Shown: one piece after another, positions 15,516-24,579 of the stretch
Position numbering within the stretch: position 1 is the first letter of the stretch
Layout: every line of letters starts with the position of its first letter
Assembly: GCA_000990585.1 (NCBI GenBank)
Contig: LBQD01000001.1
Location: 271,276-304,101 of the forward strand
Reading direction: 5' to 3'
Length of the DNA stretch: 32,826 nucleotides
Source of the DNA: Candidatus Moranbacteria bacterium GW2011_GWE2_35_2-
GTDB lineage: Bacteria > Patescibacteriota > Minisyncoccia > Moranbacterales > UBA9337
The notes under the pieces: model-generated
Told to the model about the DNA's origin: nothing
What the model saw: only the letters and a program-made list of their open reading frames with translations
Database searches by the model: none
Translations under genes and position numbers: made by a program

Positions 15516-15998
15516 TTACACTTTCGTTTTTTCCAATTTTATCATTCTAATTTCCAAACTTGCAATTCTACGCTCAAGCATATCTGCGTCTTTTTTGTTG
15601 GATTTTTTGCTTAAAGTTTTTTTATACAAACTAAATTCTTTTTTAATATTATTCAATTCACCCTTGATGTCTGCAAGTTCTTCTTCGATATTATCGAATT
15701 TTCCATAAACTTCATCGCTAAAATTTGACTGCCAATCAAAAACAGCTTTGAAATTATCTCTTGTTTCTTTTTTAAATGAAGCAAGCTCTTCTTCCAAATT
15801 TCGCTGGCCGGTTTCCAAAGTTCGCTGGCCGGTTTCCAAAGAAGAAACGCTTTCCCTTAATTTATCTTGCCCTTCTTTCAATGCTGAAAAACCATCCGCC
15901 AAAAAATCGAATTTTTCATTTATTTCCTCAAGAATAACCTCGAATCGATCTTTTTTTCCAATCACGGAATCATTTTTTTTTGTTGGTATTTTTTTCAT
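15516..15998 (-). CDS. coiled-coil protein of unknown function
   Basis: The protein has 160 residues, highly charged, with no signal peptide, membrane segment or known domain. From about residue 20 it is nearly all heptad pattern (EEINEKFDFLADGFSALKEG, SSLETGQRTLETGQRNLEEEL, and a C-terminal MLERRIASLEIRMIKLEK). A single FDWQSNF interruption occurs in the middle. It probably forms a rod-shaped oligomer. A 21-bp perfect tandem duplication inside it adds one heptad. It is the first gene of the proS-rmuC-ispH unit, under a good promoter. It resembles small coiled-coil proteins common in Patescibacteria; function unknown. Confidence 0.75.
   Translation of the reverse strand: MKKIPTKKNDSVIGKKDRFEVILEEINEKFDFLADGFSALKEGQDKLRESVSSLETGQRTLETGQRNLEEELASFKKETRDNFKAVFDWQSNFSDEVYGKFDNIEEELADIKGELNNIKKEFSLYKKTLSKKSNKKDADMLERRIASLEIRMIKLEKTKV
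15800..15841 (-). repeat. 21-bp perfect tandem duplication inside the coiled-coil gene
   Basis: TTCGCTGGCCGGTTTCCAAAG occurs twice with no gap, at 15800-15820 and 15821-15841. It encodes the repeated heptad LETGQR(T/N). The copies are identical, so the duplication is recent or maintained. Confidence 0.95.
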
Positions 15999-16031
15999 AT
16001 TGAAAAACCCTTAAAATTCCTCATACAACAA

Positions 16032-16060
16032 ATTATACCCGATTTATAATCGCGACGCAA
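16032..16060 (-). promoter_or_regulatory. promoter of the coiled-coil/proS/rmuC/ispH unit
   Basis: On the minus strand TTGCGT (16055-16060) and TATAAT (16032-16037) are 17 bp apart, about 35 bp before the start codon at 15998. It lies between the last tag-protein gene and the coiled-coil gene and separates the two transcription units. No hairpin terminator is visible after the tag-protein run. Confidence 0.65.
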
Positions 16061-16085
16061 ATATACAACAAAATTATATTCACCC

Positions 16086-17642
16086 TTAATTCCCCCAATT
16101 CGACATCATCACTCCCAAATCCCTCGTATTCACAACTCCGTCGGAATTGACATCGGAAGTTTCATTTCCGATTCCGAGCCAATTGGTGATGGCGGAGATG
16201 AAATTAGTTAGAGTGTATGTTATTGGCGCAGGTTTAATTGAAAATGATATTTCATAATCATCAATATTTACATTATTAGACATATCTGAACATCTGACAT
16301 AGTAGTTATACGAATTTCCATTAGTTAATCCACTGAGTATTGTTGAATGTGATGTTGTTCCTGTTGTTGCAAATGTTCCCGTCATTGTTTCATAAGTTGT
16401 TCCGCTGACACCAGAATACTTACATACAGCTGATTCGTTTGTGATTAATGAAAATACTGTTGATGTTGTTCCCGCTATTAAAGTTCCTGTTGGTAAGCCG
16501 GCTGAACGAGAAGGCGGAATATTGTCACCGACAACAGAGTTCAAAAGAGAAAAATATCTTGGTCCAATTTGCCCTTTAGATCCATCATCAATTATAAAAT
16601 CGTCCACGTAATACCAAGATTGCATACTATCGCCCCAAAGCCATCCGCCACTATTATTACCGCCAAAAAAATACCAGTTCCATAGTTCTGTAATATCCTG
16701 AGTGACAAAATCTACGGGTGTATTTACCAAAACATGCCAAGAATTACCAACTTTATCATATATCCAAATATCCATATAGGTTTTTTGAACACCATTTTCC
16801 ATCACATTTTTAAAACGAAATTCAACTCCCATCCAATCATCAGTAATCACTGTTCTGTCCTCTGCTATTCCATAAAATCCTGTTCTTCCTAATCCATCAG
16901 GATCATTTGGTTCATTTTTTAAAACAAGACCTCCATTAATTGGCTCGTAATTATATTTTTTTATATGAGGAATTATATGATAAGGACTATAAGAATATTC
17001 TTCTTCGGGTGTTTCAAGGCAATGCAATGCATCAAAACAACCCATATTCAATGTCCCAAATTTAAAGGATTCGTAATAAATATATTCTCGATTTTCTTCA
17101 TATGCTCCTAATGGACGATATGTAGCACAACTTACTTCCTCTCTTGTAACTGAATCGATACAATGCGTCGGCCACATATTCTTAGGTAATTTTGTCATAA
17201 AAAATAAAGATATATCTTCATAACCAGATTCTTTAGTTCCATTTCCAAAATACATCCCAAAACGACTAGGACCTTTCACTTCACCATTTTCTCCCCCGCA
17301 ACCCATATCAATAATTAGGGACTTACCAGAATCACCTATTCTATTACCTTCACCAAAATCATCTATCCAATTAGTTGCAGGGTCTTCGGGACACCAATCG
17401 CTATAATAATTCCAAAGACTGTTAGTCCCATCCAAATATTTTGGTATTTCTCCAACTATATTTCCAATACCTCCATTTGCCCATAAACCCTTCCAATCCT
17501 CTAACTGATCAAAGCTTTCCGCAATATCAAAATTACTCTCCAGCGTTTCCTGCCAAACTTGCGCTTGAGCGTTATTGGCCACGAACATACCGAAAATAAA
17601 AATAAGTAAAGCTGCGTTAATTTTAAAAATTTCTTTTTGCAT
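16086..17642 (-). CDS. secreted beta-sandwich protein with FN3-like domain and dockerin-like tag
   Basis: The protein has 518 residues from the ATG at 17642; a GTG at 17663 would overlap the upstream gene and spoil the signal peptide. Residues 1-27 are a signal peptide ending NNAQA. Residues 28 to about 375 are a core shared with the genes at 23222 and 24580 (FDIAESFDQLEDW, YFGNG, MGVEFRFKN, WYYVDDFIIDD, GPRYFSLLN), which resembles concanavalin-type beta-sandwiches of polysaccharide lyases. A fibronectin-III-like domain follows (SHSTILSGLTNGNSYNYYVR). The last 44 residues are the tag with the calcium loop DVNSDGVVNTRD. Unlike its eight neighbours it lacks the cysteine-rich segment. Any enzyme activity is unproven. 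Last gene of the run. Confidence 0.75.
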   Translation of the reverse strand: MQKEIFKINAALLIFIFGMFVANNAQAQVWQETLESNFDIAESFDQLEDWKGLWANGGIGNIVGEIPKYLDGTNSLWNYYSDWCPEDPATNWIDDFGEGNRIGDSGKSLIIDMGCGGENGEVKGPSRFGMYFGNGTKESGYEDISLFFMTKLPKNMWPTHCIDSVTREEVSCATYRPLGAYEENREYIYYESFKFGTLNMGCFDALHCLETPEEEYSYSPYHIIPHIKKYNYEPINGGLVLKNEPNDPDGLGRTGFYGIAEDRTVITDDWMGVEFRFKNVMENGVQKTYMDIWIYDKVGNSWHVLVNTPVDFVTQDITELWNWYFFGGNNSGGWLWGDSMQSWYYVDDFIIDDGSKGQIGPRYFSLLNSVVGDNIPPSRSAGLPTGTLIAGTTSTVFSLITNESAVCKYSGVSGTTYETMTGTFATTGTTSHSTILSGLTNGNSYNYYVRCSDMSNNVNIDDYEISFSIKPAPITYTLTNFISAITNWLGIGNETSDVNSDGVVNTRDLGVMMSNWGN

Positions 17643-17650
17643 TTGTTTTT

Positions 17651-19507
17651 TTAATTTGACCACCCACTCATCATCACTCCCAAATCCCTCGTATTTACAA
17701 TCCCATCAGAATTGACATCGGAAGTTTCATTTCCGATTCCCAGCCAGTTAGTGATAATGGAGATGAAGTTGGTGAGGGTGTAGGTTGTTAGAACGACGCA
17801 AGCCTCACATACTCCTCCGCAATCGATTCCGGTTTCGTCTTGGTTTTGGATGTTGTCAGAGCAGGTTTCTTCGGCTGCGCTAACATATTCAAAAGCTCCG
17901 ATGTCATAGGATATTCCTTGGGGTCTTATTATATTATCATAATCATATGGAAATAATTCTAATAGATATCCCGAATCCCTAGCCGGGCTTAATGCTTGAA
18001 GTTTGTAGTCCCCATTAGCTGGATCAACCAGTAAGGGGTTGCTATTGATAGCATTAGAATCTTGAGTCGGGCCATCACCATTGTTGAAATATATGTTATT
18101 TGCAATCGTCACATTAGACCAGTCCGAGTACTCTGTACTGTATGATCCAAAAAAGACATAGGGAGCTGTCCCGTTGGACCACATGATGTTATTTTTTATA
18201 ACCATGTGCTGCCCATTGTCACTCATTAGGGATAGGACTCCTCCACCACCAATGGAGTAAAAGGTGTTATTGTAAATGTAGGCTGTACCGTTTACTAAAT
18301 TAAACGCTGAGAAAGCCCCAATGTTGGCTACCACATTGCTGTAGTAATAAAGCGTTGAGTCAGGAAGGACATTTGACATTGTCGGGCCTCTCATGTCACC
18401 TGAACCATCTGACGTAATTAAATTTGAATGTATACGAACATTATCGTACTGGTTTTTACCAGGATCATCAGCATGGACCTGTATGCAGTGGCCTGCGGCG
18501 TCATCATGAAAATAATTATATGCTACTTCTATGTTGTCAGCTCCACATTGAATATAGATTAAGTGGTTATTATTGAACGGATATCCTTTAACCCCGCAAT
18601 TATCAATTTCATTGCCAAGAATTTTACTTCCATCGTTTGTAATTCTAAGGTGCCCTGTCATTGTAGTGCTGGTTCCTTTTGCGGCATTAGTAACTCGACA
18701 GCCAATGATTCTTAAGTGATGTGCACCTACCTCTTCGTTTGTGTAAAAGCCTCCGGTGTCAACTCCCCCAGGAGCAGTTTCTCCGGCACCATCCATAATA
18801 ATCTGAGAAACAACTTGATAATGTGCCTCATTTCCATTTGCCTTATCAAGAAATAGGAAATGTCTTCCTTTTCCCCATTGAAACACCACATTCTCACCAG
18901 GATAGGCAATCCAGGCTATCGAAGCGTTTTCTTCTCCAGCTATGCCTGACATTACCTGATAGGCTGCTCCCATAAAAGTTTTACCGTATTGTCCAGTATA
19001 GGTTCCTTGTCGTAAATATAATATGTCACCAGGCTTGGCTTGCGCATAAAAACTCATAGCATGAGTCCATGGATCATCGAATGTGCCATCCCCACCTATA
19101 ACATCGTCATTGGTCGCAAAATAAACATGTCCACTATTGACTGTAAATGGGATGTTCTCAATAGAATTACCTTCAGGTGTATGCACTACTATATTGCCAG
19201 TGATAGCATTCGGTCCCAACTGGAATGTTATTTTTTTATCCGACCATACTAGGTAATCGCTTGCCTGGCCACCACCAATAGTTACATAAGATGTGCCCTG
19301 AGTTTCCCCGAAACTATGCCCCCAAATTGTCACAAAAGCTCCTTTATCATTTTGCCCAGTATTTTTGGGGCCATTAATTAAATCAGAATAAAAAATATTC
19401 GGCACCTCCATAGCTAATACTTTGTGATCTAACAAGATAGTTCCGCTAAAAATTATCGCCAATAAAAAATATATTATTCTCATAAATATAAATTTAAAAA
19501 AATTCAT
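17651..19507 (-). CDS. secreted IPT/TIG and parallel beta-helix protein with dockerin-like tag
   Basis: The protein has 618 residues from the ATG at 19507, which overlaps the upstream stop as ATGA and implies coupled translation; an ATG at 19483 is an alternative. A signal peptide ends near HKVLA. An IPT/TIG-like domain follows (IFYSDLINGPKNTG ... VTIWGHSFGETQGTSYVTIGG). The beta-helix core begins at VYFATNDDVIGGDGTFDDPW and has Asn-rich turns (IKNNIMWSN, IANNIYFNN). A closing DIGAFEY segment, the cysteine-rich segment and the tag (DVNSDGIVNTRD) follow. Beta-helix proteins of this style bind or cleave surface polysaccharides; no catalytic residues can be named here. Confidence 0.78.
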   Translation of the reverse strand: MNFFKFIFMRIIYFLLAIIFSGTILLDHKVLAMEVPNIFYSDLINGPKNTGQNDKGAFVTIWGHSFGETQGTSYVTIGGGQASDYLVWSDKKITFQLGPNAITGNIVVHTPEGNSIENIPFTVNSGHVYFATNDDVIGGDGTFDDPWTHAMSFYAQAKPGDILYLRQGTYTGQYGKTFMGAAYQVMSGIAGEENASIAWIAYPGENVVFQWGKGRHFLFLDKANGNEAHYQVVSQIIMDGAGETAPGGVDTGGFYTNEEVGAHHLRIIGCRVTNAAKGTSTTMTGHLRITNDGSKILGNEIDNCGVKGYPFNNNHLIYIQCGADNIEVAYNYFHDDAAGHCIQVHADDPGKNQYDNVRIHSNLITSDGSGDMRGPTMSNVLPDSTLYYYSNVVANIGAFSAFNLVNGTAYIYNNTFYSIGGGGVLSLMSDNGQHMVIKNNIMWSNGTAPYVFFGSYSTEYSDWSNVTIANNIYFNNGDGPTQDSNAINSNPLLVDPANGDYKLQALSPARDSGYLLELFPYDYDNIIRPQGISYDIGAFEYVSAAEETCSDNIQNQDETGIDCGGVCEACVVLTTYTLTNFISIITNWLGIGNETSDVNSDGIVNTRDLGVMMSGWSN

Positions 19508-19905
19508 TCTCCCCACCCACTCATCACCACTCCCAAATCCCTCGTATTCACAATTCCGTCAGAATTGACATCAGAAGTTTCATTTCCGATTCCCAGCCAG
19601 TTAGTGATAATGGAGATGAAGTTAGTGAGGGTGTAGGTTGTTGGAACAACGCAAGCGTCGCAAACTCCTCCGCAATCAATTCCGGTTTCGTCTTGGTTTT
19701 GGATGTTGTCAGAGCAAGATTCAGAAGTTTGGACATATTCAAAAGCTCCGATGTCATAGGATATTCCTTGGGGACGGGATACTCCGAGAAAGTCATTGGG
19801 AACCGAAGCGAGAGTTGTGCCTGCATTGATAGCGGGGGAAGTTGATTGGAGAGTGAAATCATTAGTGAAAGGAGAGGTGAAAAGAGGGTTTTGATTAATA
19901 TAGTT
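19504..19905 (-). repeat. conserved 3' cassette of tag genes (best-matched copy)
   Basis: From about 19758 to 19902 the DNA differs from 30320-30464 at only about 3 of 145 bases, and similarity continues to both stop codons. A related copy lies at about 28124-28470. The similarity stops sharply at the beta-helix side (TTTTGATTAA), beyond which the sequences are unrelated. The cassette encodes the closing PAINAGTTLASVPNDFLGVS part, DIGAFEY, the cysteine-rich segment and the tag. Confidence 0.85.
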
Positions 19906-21417
19906 AGAGGCATATCCAGGAATAGTCGCTCCATACCATATATCATTATCAGAACTTACAGCGCCTATTGCTGTCGAATCAAATCCGCTCGTTAATGAAT
20001 AAAAGATATTATTTTTCATTTCAACATTATTGTTAATTCCGCTTGCATCGATAAATAGAATCAGGCTGTCAGTTCCTTCTACATTATTGTCATAAATCGT
20101 ATTATTATAAAAACGAACATTACTAACAACATCGTTATGTATACCAAAATGAACCGACGGTCTTGCACTTAGATTACCATTACCGCAATTATACAAAACA
20201 TTATTCCATACATAAGCATTTTTAATGCTACTGGCAAAGGCCAGTCCGGCATGAGGAAGATTATGAACAATATTATCATGTATATACACCTCGTCTACCT
20301 CTCCAGCATTTGAATCTGTTGGATGAATATATATTCCGCTTGGACCACCAACATTATCCCCCGTGCCAATATCAACAAAATTATATAATTCATTCCAACC
20401 AATTTCCACTCCTTTATTATGCAGATCAGGAAAATTATAAACGGTACCAATATACATACCGTGATAATATTTATCTCCATACAAATCATGAATACTATTT
20501 CCCAAAATCTTAAAATTCTCGTTTTCAACTGGGCTGGCTCCGAAAATAACAGTGCCCGTCCATCCCATTCCAACTGTTGTAATATCATTACCAATAACCC
20601 GCCAATTGCTCTTATTAGCTTCTCCTGAAGCCATACCTATCGCAGTTATTTTTGCATTTATAAAAAATTTAGAAATAGTAACATATTCACAAGCATAAGA
20701 ATGTTCCCGTATTCCATCATAAGTTCCATCCCCAATAATTACCTTTTCAGCTGGATATGCAACATATGCAACTGGCAATCCAGCCATACCGCAATCATTA
20801 TTATAAAACCTCAAGTAGCTATTATATATATGAAGATCGGTATATGTTCCTCCTTTAACATAAACAATATCACCAGGATCAAAAACACTACTACTGGCCA
20901 TGGCTTTATAAATATGTCTCCATGGTCCATTACCACTGCCAATATTCGCATCATACAAACCATTATTACTATCGTCTCCATTTAAAGAAACGAAATAAAT
21001 TTTACCTGATCTAATCGTAAAACCTATTGGATCAGAAACATTTCCACCCACATTTACTACTATATTCACATTTCCATCTGACATATTACTGTTGAGCCAA
21101 AAAGTAATGCGTTCCATACCATTTGAAATGCCATTTTCGCGTTCACTTACACCCCACTCTGCATAATCACTATCATTGACAAGATCAACTCCTCCGACAG
21201 TTACATAAGATGAACCTCTTTCTGCGCCAAAGTTTCTTCCCCAAATTGAAACTGCCGCTCCTTTAATAAGCGATCCATTCCAGCCTACCTTAGGACCACT
21301 ATCTAAATCAGAAAATAATAAAATGGGAGCAGAAGCAGCCTTTATTTTTAAAGGGAAGTTAAATCCGATAATAATTGAAAGAATAATAAACAATGAAATT
21401 TGAAATTTTTTTTTCAT
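19504..21417 (-). CDS. secreted IPT/TIG and parallel beta-helix protein with dockerin-like tag
   Basis: The protein has 637 residues. The signal peptide is about residues 1-27 (SLFIILSIIIGFNFPLKIKA). The IPT/TIG-like domain runs from LLFSDLDSGPKVGWNGS to about residue 145. The beta-helix starts at IYFVSLNGDDSNNGLYD and shows repeated turns such as KILGNSIHDL, VYIHDNIVHNL and VRFYNNTIYDNN. A DIGAFEY segment, the cysteine-rich segment and the tag end the protein. Its last ~400 bp are nearly identical to those of the gene at 30066 although the cores differ. It ends in a 4-bp overlap with the next gene. Confidence 0.8.
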   Translation of the reverse strand: MKKKFQISLFIILSIIIGFNFPLKIKAASAPILLFSDLDSGPKVGWNGSLIKGAAVSIWGRNFGAERGSSYVTVGGVDLVNDSDYAEWGVSERENGISNGMERITFWLNSNMSDGNVNIVVNVGGNVSDPIGFTIRSGKIYFVSLNGDDSNNGLYDANIGSGNGPWRHIYKAMASSSVFDPGDIVYVKGGTYTDLHIYNSYLRFYNNDCGMAGLPVAYVAYPAEKVIIGDGTYDGIREHSYACEYVTISKFFINAKITAIGMASGEANKSNWRVIGNDITTVGMGWTGTVIFGASPVENENFKILGNSIHDLYGDKYYHGMYIGTVYNFPDLHNKGVEIGWNELYNFVDIGTGDNVGGPSGIYIHPTDSNAGEVDEVYIHDNIVHNLPHAGLAFASSIKNAYVWNNVLYNCGNGNLSARPSVHFGIHNDVVSNVRFYNNTIYDNNVEGTDSLILFIDASGINNNVEMKNNIFYSLTSGFDSTAIGAVSSDNDIWYGATIPGYASNYINQNPLFTSPFTNDFTLQSTSPAINAGTTLASVPNDFLGVSRPQGISYDIGAFEYVQTSESCSDNIQNQDETGIDCGGVCDACVVPTTYTLTNFISIITNWLGIGNETSDVNSDGIVNTRDLGVVMSGWGE

Positions 21418-21435
21418 ACTTAGATATTTAGTTTC

Positions 21436-23202
21436 TTAATTCCCCCAATTCGACATCACCACCCCCAAATCCCTCGTATTCACAACTCCATCGGAATTAA
21501 CATCGGAAGTTTCGTTTCCGATTCCGAGCCAGTTGGTGATGGCGGAGATGAAATTGCTTAATCCATAAGTTATCGGAACGACGCAAGCCTCACATACTCC
21601 TCCACAATCGATTCCGGTTTCATCTTGGTTTTGGATATTGTCGGAGCAAGATTCATTTTCTGAAGTATATTCAAACGCTCCGATATCAGGGGCATTTCCC
21701 GAATATAAGAAACCGACATCCGTTCCCGCATCAATTGCCGGAGAATCAGATTCGAGAGTTCCATCAGGAAAAAGCTTCGGGTCATGAATCAAATCGCTTC
21801 CATCCAGCACAATGTCATTCAAGCCAATATCATAAAATAAATTGTGTGATTCTGTCGGCACTATCGAATTATTTATCACTTTAAATCCGTACCCCGTCGC
21901 CTGGGAACAAATATTATTTTTCCATATTGACTCAGGAACCCCGATATTATCTCCATCGGAAAGAGAAAAGCAATTAACCACATCCGTCACTGTATTGTTA
22001 TAGAATATATTCCCCGCACCTTCATTACTCCCTATTTTCAAACCGTCCGCGGAAGTTCCGTTGCAAAAATTATTCGCCACCAAGTTTCCACTGCCCTTAA
22101 AAATTGAGATGCACCTACCACCGCACAACGCATTAGCATTGGATATCCTGTTTCGCAAAACATTATTATTCGTCGATATGTACGCGTCATTGGAAATTGT
22201 CCAATCCAAAATAATTCCATCTCCATCGCAAGTGGCCGTATCCACGCCATTGATAACATTGTCAACAATGTCAACTCCATCAACCCAATGCAATTGCAAA
22301 CAATTTACCCGTATCTGATCCGGGCTACCGCAATCTGTTATTATATTTCTCGATACACTACTTGTTCCGCTTATTTCAGTTATGCCTGCTGCCGTTCCGA
22401 CAGCGGCCGCATTGGAAGTATGCACTTCGTTATCGTCGAATTTTATATTATACGGACGCAATCCTTGCGCCGGAACCCAACTTTGTGCTTCGGTCGACAT
22501 GAAAAATCTGAAAGCCTTGTCTACGTTTGAAAATTTATTATGATGCACATTTACATCATGCACGCGCGCCATCGTTGAAGATGTGAAGATTCCCATCCTT
22601 ATTCCTTCGACTTTCGAATTAAGAAAAAACTCATTATCGTGAATATCCACATTTCCTACCGCACCTCCTGCACCATCTTCAATATAGAAATTCACGGCAT
22701 AACTTGCTATTTCCGCATCCGATTTGGTGAATTTTGAATTTTTTATTTCTATCGGACCGACAGCATCAACGAAATATATCGCGGATTTGCCATCTTCCCA
22801 TCCGGAAAACGTCAATCCATCAATTACAATGTTCGATTTTCCGATATTCGGAAAATTCAATGCATTCCCTAAAGCGACGTCAAACAGCGGAGTTTCTCCT
22901 AATGCGGACTTTATCGTAAAACCATTGCAAGAATATGGTGTTACCAATGTTTCAGTGAATTCCCCAGTATCATCACAAAGAAAAACGGTGTCTCCAGAAG
23001 AAATTTTTCCATCCCCTGTCCCGCAATTGGAATTGTCATTAAAAAATTCATACGGTTTCGCAGTTTCACAGGAAATCCCCGAACCATCCCCGCCCTGACC
23101 AAATCCTACATAAAAATCCTCGGCCAAAACATTATCCCTTTTTAAAATAACACCGCAAAAGACCAACAACGTTAGAAAAAATATTTTTATTGTTTTTTTC
23201 AT
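21436..23202 (-). CDS. secreted parallel beta-helix protein with dockerin-like tag
   Basis: The protein has 588 residues. The signal peptide ends near DNVLA (residue 27). It lacks the IPT/TIG-like domain of its beta-helix neighbours and begins directly with EDFYVGFGQGGDGSG. The core has many beta-helix rungs (VNVHHNKFSNV, VDIVDNVINGV, NLVANNFCNG, NIFYNNTVTDV) and extra cysteines (SNCGTGDG, FLCDDTG, YSCNGF) that could form disulfides. DIGAFEYTSENE, the cysteine-rich segment and the tag (DVNSDGVVNTRD) close it. The core is the most divergent of the six helix proteins. 18 bp separate it from the next gene. Confidence 0.78.
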   Translation of the reverse strand: MKKTIKIFFLTLLVFCGVILKRDNVLAEDFYVGFGQGGDGSGISCETAKPYEFFNDNSNCGTGDGKISSGDTVFLCDDTGEFTETLVTPYSCNGFTIKSALGETPLFDVALGNALNFPNIGKSNIVIDGLTFSGWEDGKSAIYFVDAVGPIEIKNSKFTKSDAEIASYAVNFYIEDGAGGAVGNVDIHDNEFFLNSKVEGIRMGIFTSSTMARVHDVNVHHNKFSNVDKAFRFFMSTEAQSWVPAQGLRPYNIKFDDNEVHTSNAAAVGTAAGITEISGTSSVSRNIITDCGSPDQIRVNCLQLHWVDGVDIVDNVINGVDTATCDGDGIILDWTISNDAYISTNNNVLRNRISNANALCGGRCISIFKGSGNLVANNFCNGTSADGLKIGSNEGAGNIFYNNTVTDVVNCFSLSDGDNIGVPESIWKNNICSQATGYGFKVINNSIVPTESHNLFYDIGLNDIVLDGSDLIHDPKLFPDGTLESDSPAIDAGTDVGFLYSGNAPDIGAFEYTSENESCSDNIQNQDETGIDCGGVCEACVVPITYGLSNFISAITNWLGIGNETSDVNSDGVVNTRDLGVVMSNWGN

Positions 23203-23221
23203 ATAAATTGAATCTTCCTAT

Positions 23222-24544
23222 TCATTCCCAATTACTCATCATCACTCCCAAATCCCTCGTATTCACAATCCCGTCAGAATTGACATCGGAAGTTTCGTTT
23301 CCGATTCCGAGCCAGTTAGTGATAATGGAGATGAAGTTGCTTAATCCATAAGTTATCGGAACGACGCAAGCCTCACATACTCCTCCGCAATCAATTCCGG
23401 TTTCGTCTTGGTTTTGGATGTTGTCGGTGCAAGATTCGGGGATTGATTGACTGTTTAATAAAGAAAAATATGTCGGACCGACACGTTGATTGTCAATAAC
23501 TAAATCATCAAAGTACCATCTAGTCTCACCCGGACAAACTGCTCCGCCCGCACACTGATAGTTTCCTCCAAATACGAACTTATTATAATTATAGGAAAAA
23601 TTAGTTTGCATTCTTACAGGACCAGAATCATAATATCCGATCTGTTCCCCATCCTCGTTATACACCCAGAACTCCGATCTCCCATCATAATTTTCAAGCG
23701 TTCCGAGATTAAGGTGATATTCCACGCCTATCCATTTATGCGCTAAATATTCGGCATCAAACCTTGTTTGGTCATACATAGCCACATTCCTCTCATAAGC
23801 ATATCTCCAGCAACTATTAGCACTGTCCCAAGAGGTGATATTGGACTGATCTAAAAAGTATAATTTCTGCGGTCTTGATATCCCGCCTCCACCGGCATTA
23901 TATATTGAAAAATTAGTTCCATATTCATGGTCTATATTTGTTTGACAAGTTGGCTCATTATAGTTATAGATATCCTTAAATCCTGTCACCGCATCAAACA
24001 TTTTCAAAACTGGTGGATATAGGAAAGAATCGACTGTGCCATCTTGCAGCGCCCAAAATCCATCGTGATATTTCATCATAAAAAATACATAAACATCATG
24101 ATATCCGGATTGAGGCGTACCGTCGCCTATATATATTCCTAATCTCTCTGACCCATATCCCTTAACATCATCTATATTTATTCCGCAATACAATGGAGGA
24201 TAATTTATACAAGCAGATTTTCCGCTTCTCCAATTATATTCTTCTCCGTGATCACCAATCCAATTATCCAAATGTTGATTTGGACCATTATAATATTGTG
24301 AATACATATCCCAAATAGATTCAGAACCATCAAGTTTTTTAGGCATATCATCGGGATAACTAAGACTAGTAACCACATCCGTATGATTACCATACCAATC
24401 CGCTAGTTCATCGAAAGTCTCAGCAATATCAAAATTATTCTCCAGCGTTTCCTGCCAAACTTGCGCTTGAGCATTATTTGAAAAGCTAAGTCCGATAAAA
24501 ATTACAAGGATAACGATTGGTAGTATTTTAAAATTTATTTTCAT
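23222..24544 (-). CDS. secreted beta-sandwich protein with dockerin-like tag
   Basis: The protein has 440 residues. The signal peptide is residues 1-27, ending NNAQA, almost as in the gene at 16086. The core is related to those at 16086 and 24580 (VWQETLENNFDIAETFDELADW, YIGDGTPQSGYHDVYVFFMMKY, WIGVEYHLN, WYFDDLVIDNQRVGPTYFSLLN). Repeated aromatic residues and a Gly-Asp rich surface fit a glycan-binding beta-sandwich. The cysteine-rich segment and a tag ending DLGVMMSNWE follow; the tag is one residue short of the usual end. A TTTTTTATA repeat lies at the start codon. Confidence 0.72.
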   Translation of the reverse strand: MKINFKILPIVILVIFIGLSFSNNAQAQVWQETLENNFDIAETFDELADWYGNHTDVVTSLSYPDDMPKKLDGSESIWDMYSQYYNGPNQHLDNWIGDHGEEYNWRSGKSACINYPPLYCGINIDDVKGYGSERLGIYIGDGTPQSGYHDVYVFFMMKYHDGFWALQDGTVDSFLYPPVLKMFDAVTGFKDIYNYNEPTCQTNIDHEYGTNFSIYNAGGGGISRPQKLYFLDQSNITSWDSANSCWRYAYERNVAMYDQTRFDAEYLAHKWIGVEYHLNLGTLENYDGRSEFWVYNEDGEQIGYYDSGPVRMQTNFSYNYNKFVFGGNYQCAGGAVCPGETRWYFDDLVIDNQRVGPTYFSLLNSQSIPESCTDNIQNQDETGIDCGGVCEACVVPITYGLSNFISIITNWLGIGNETSDVNSDGIVNTRDLGVMMSNWE

Positions 24545-24575
24545 TTTTTATATTTTTTATATTTTTTATATTTTT
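24544..24575 (-). repeat. short AT tandem repeat at a start codon
   Basis: TTTTTTATA occurs three times in a row (24544-24570) plus a partial copy. It occupies the whole space between the ATG at 24544 and the upstream gene end, where a ribosome-binding site would lie. No Shine-Dalgarno sequence is visible there. Copy-number changes could alter translation of the gene at 23222. Confidence 0.8.
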
Positions 24576-24579
24576 ACCC

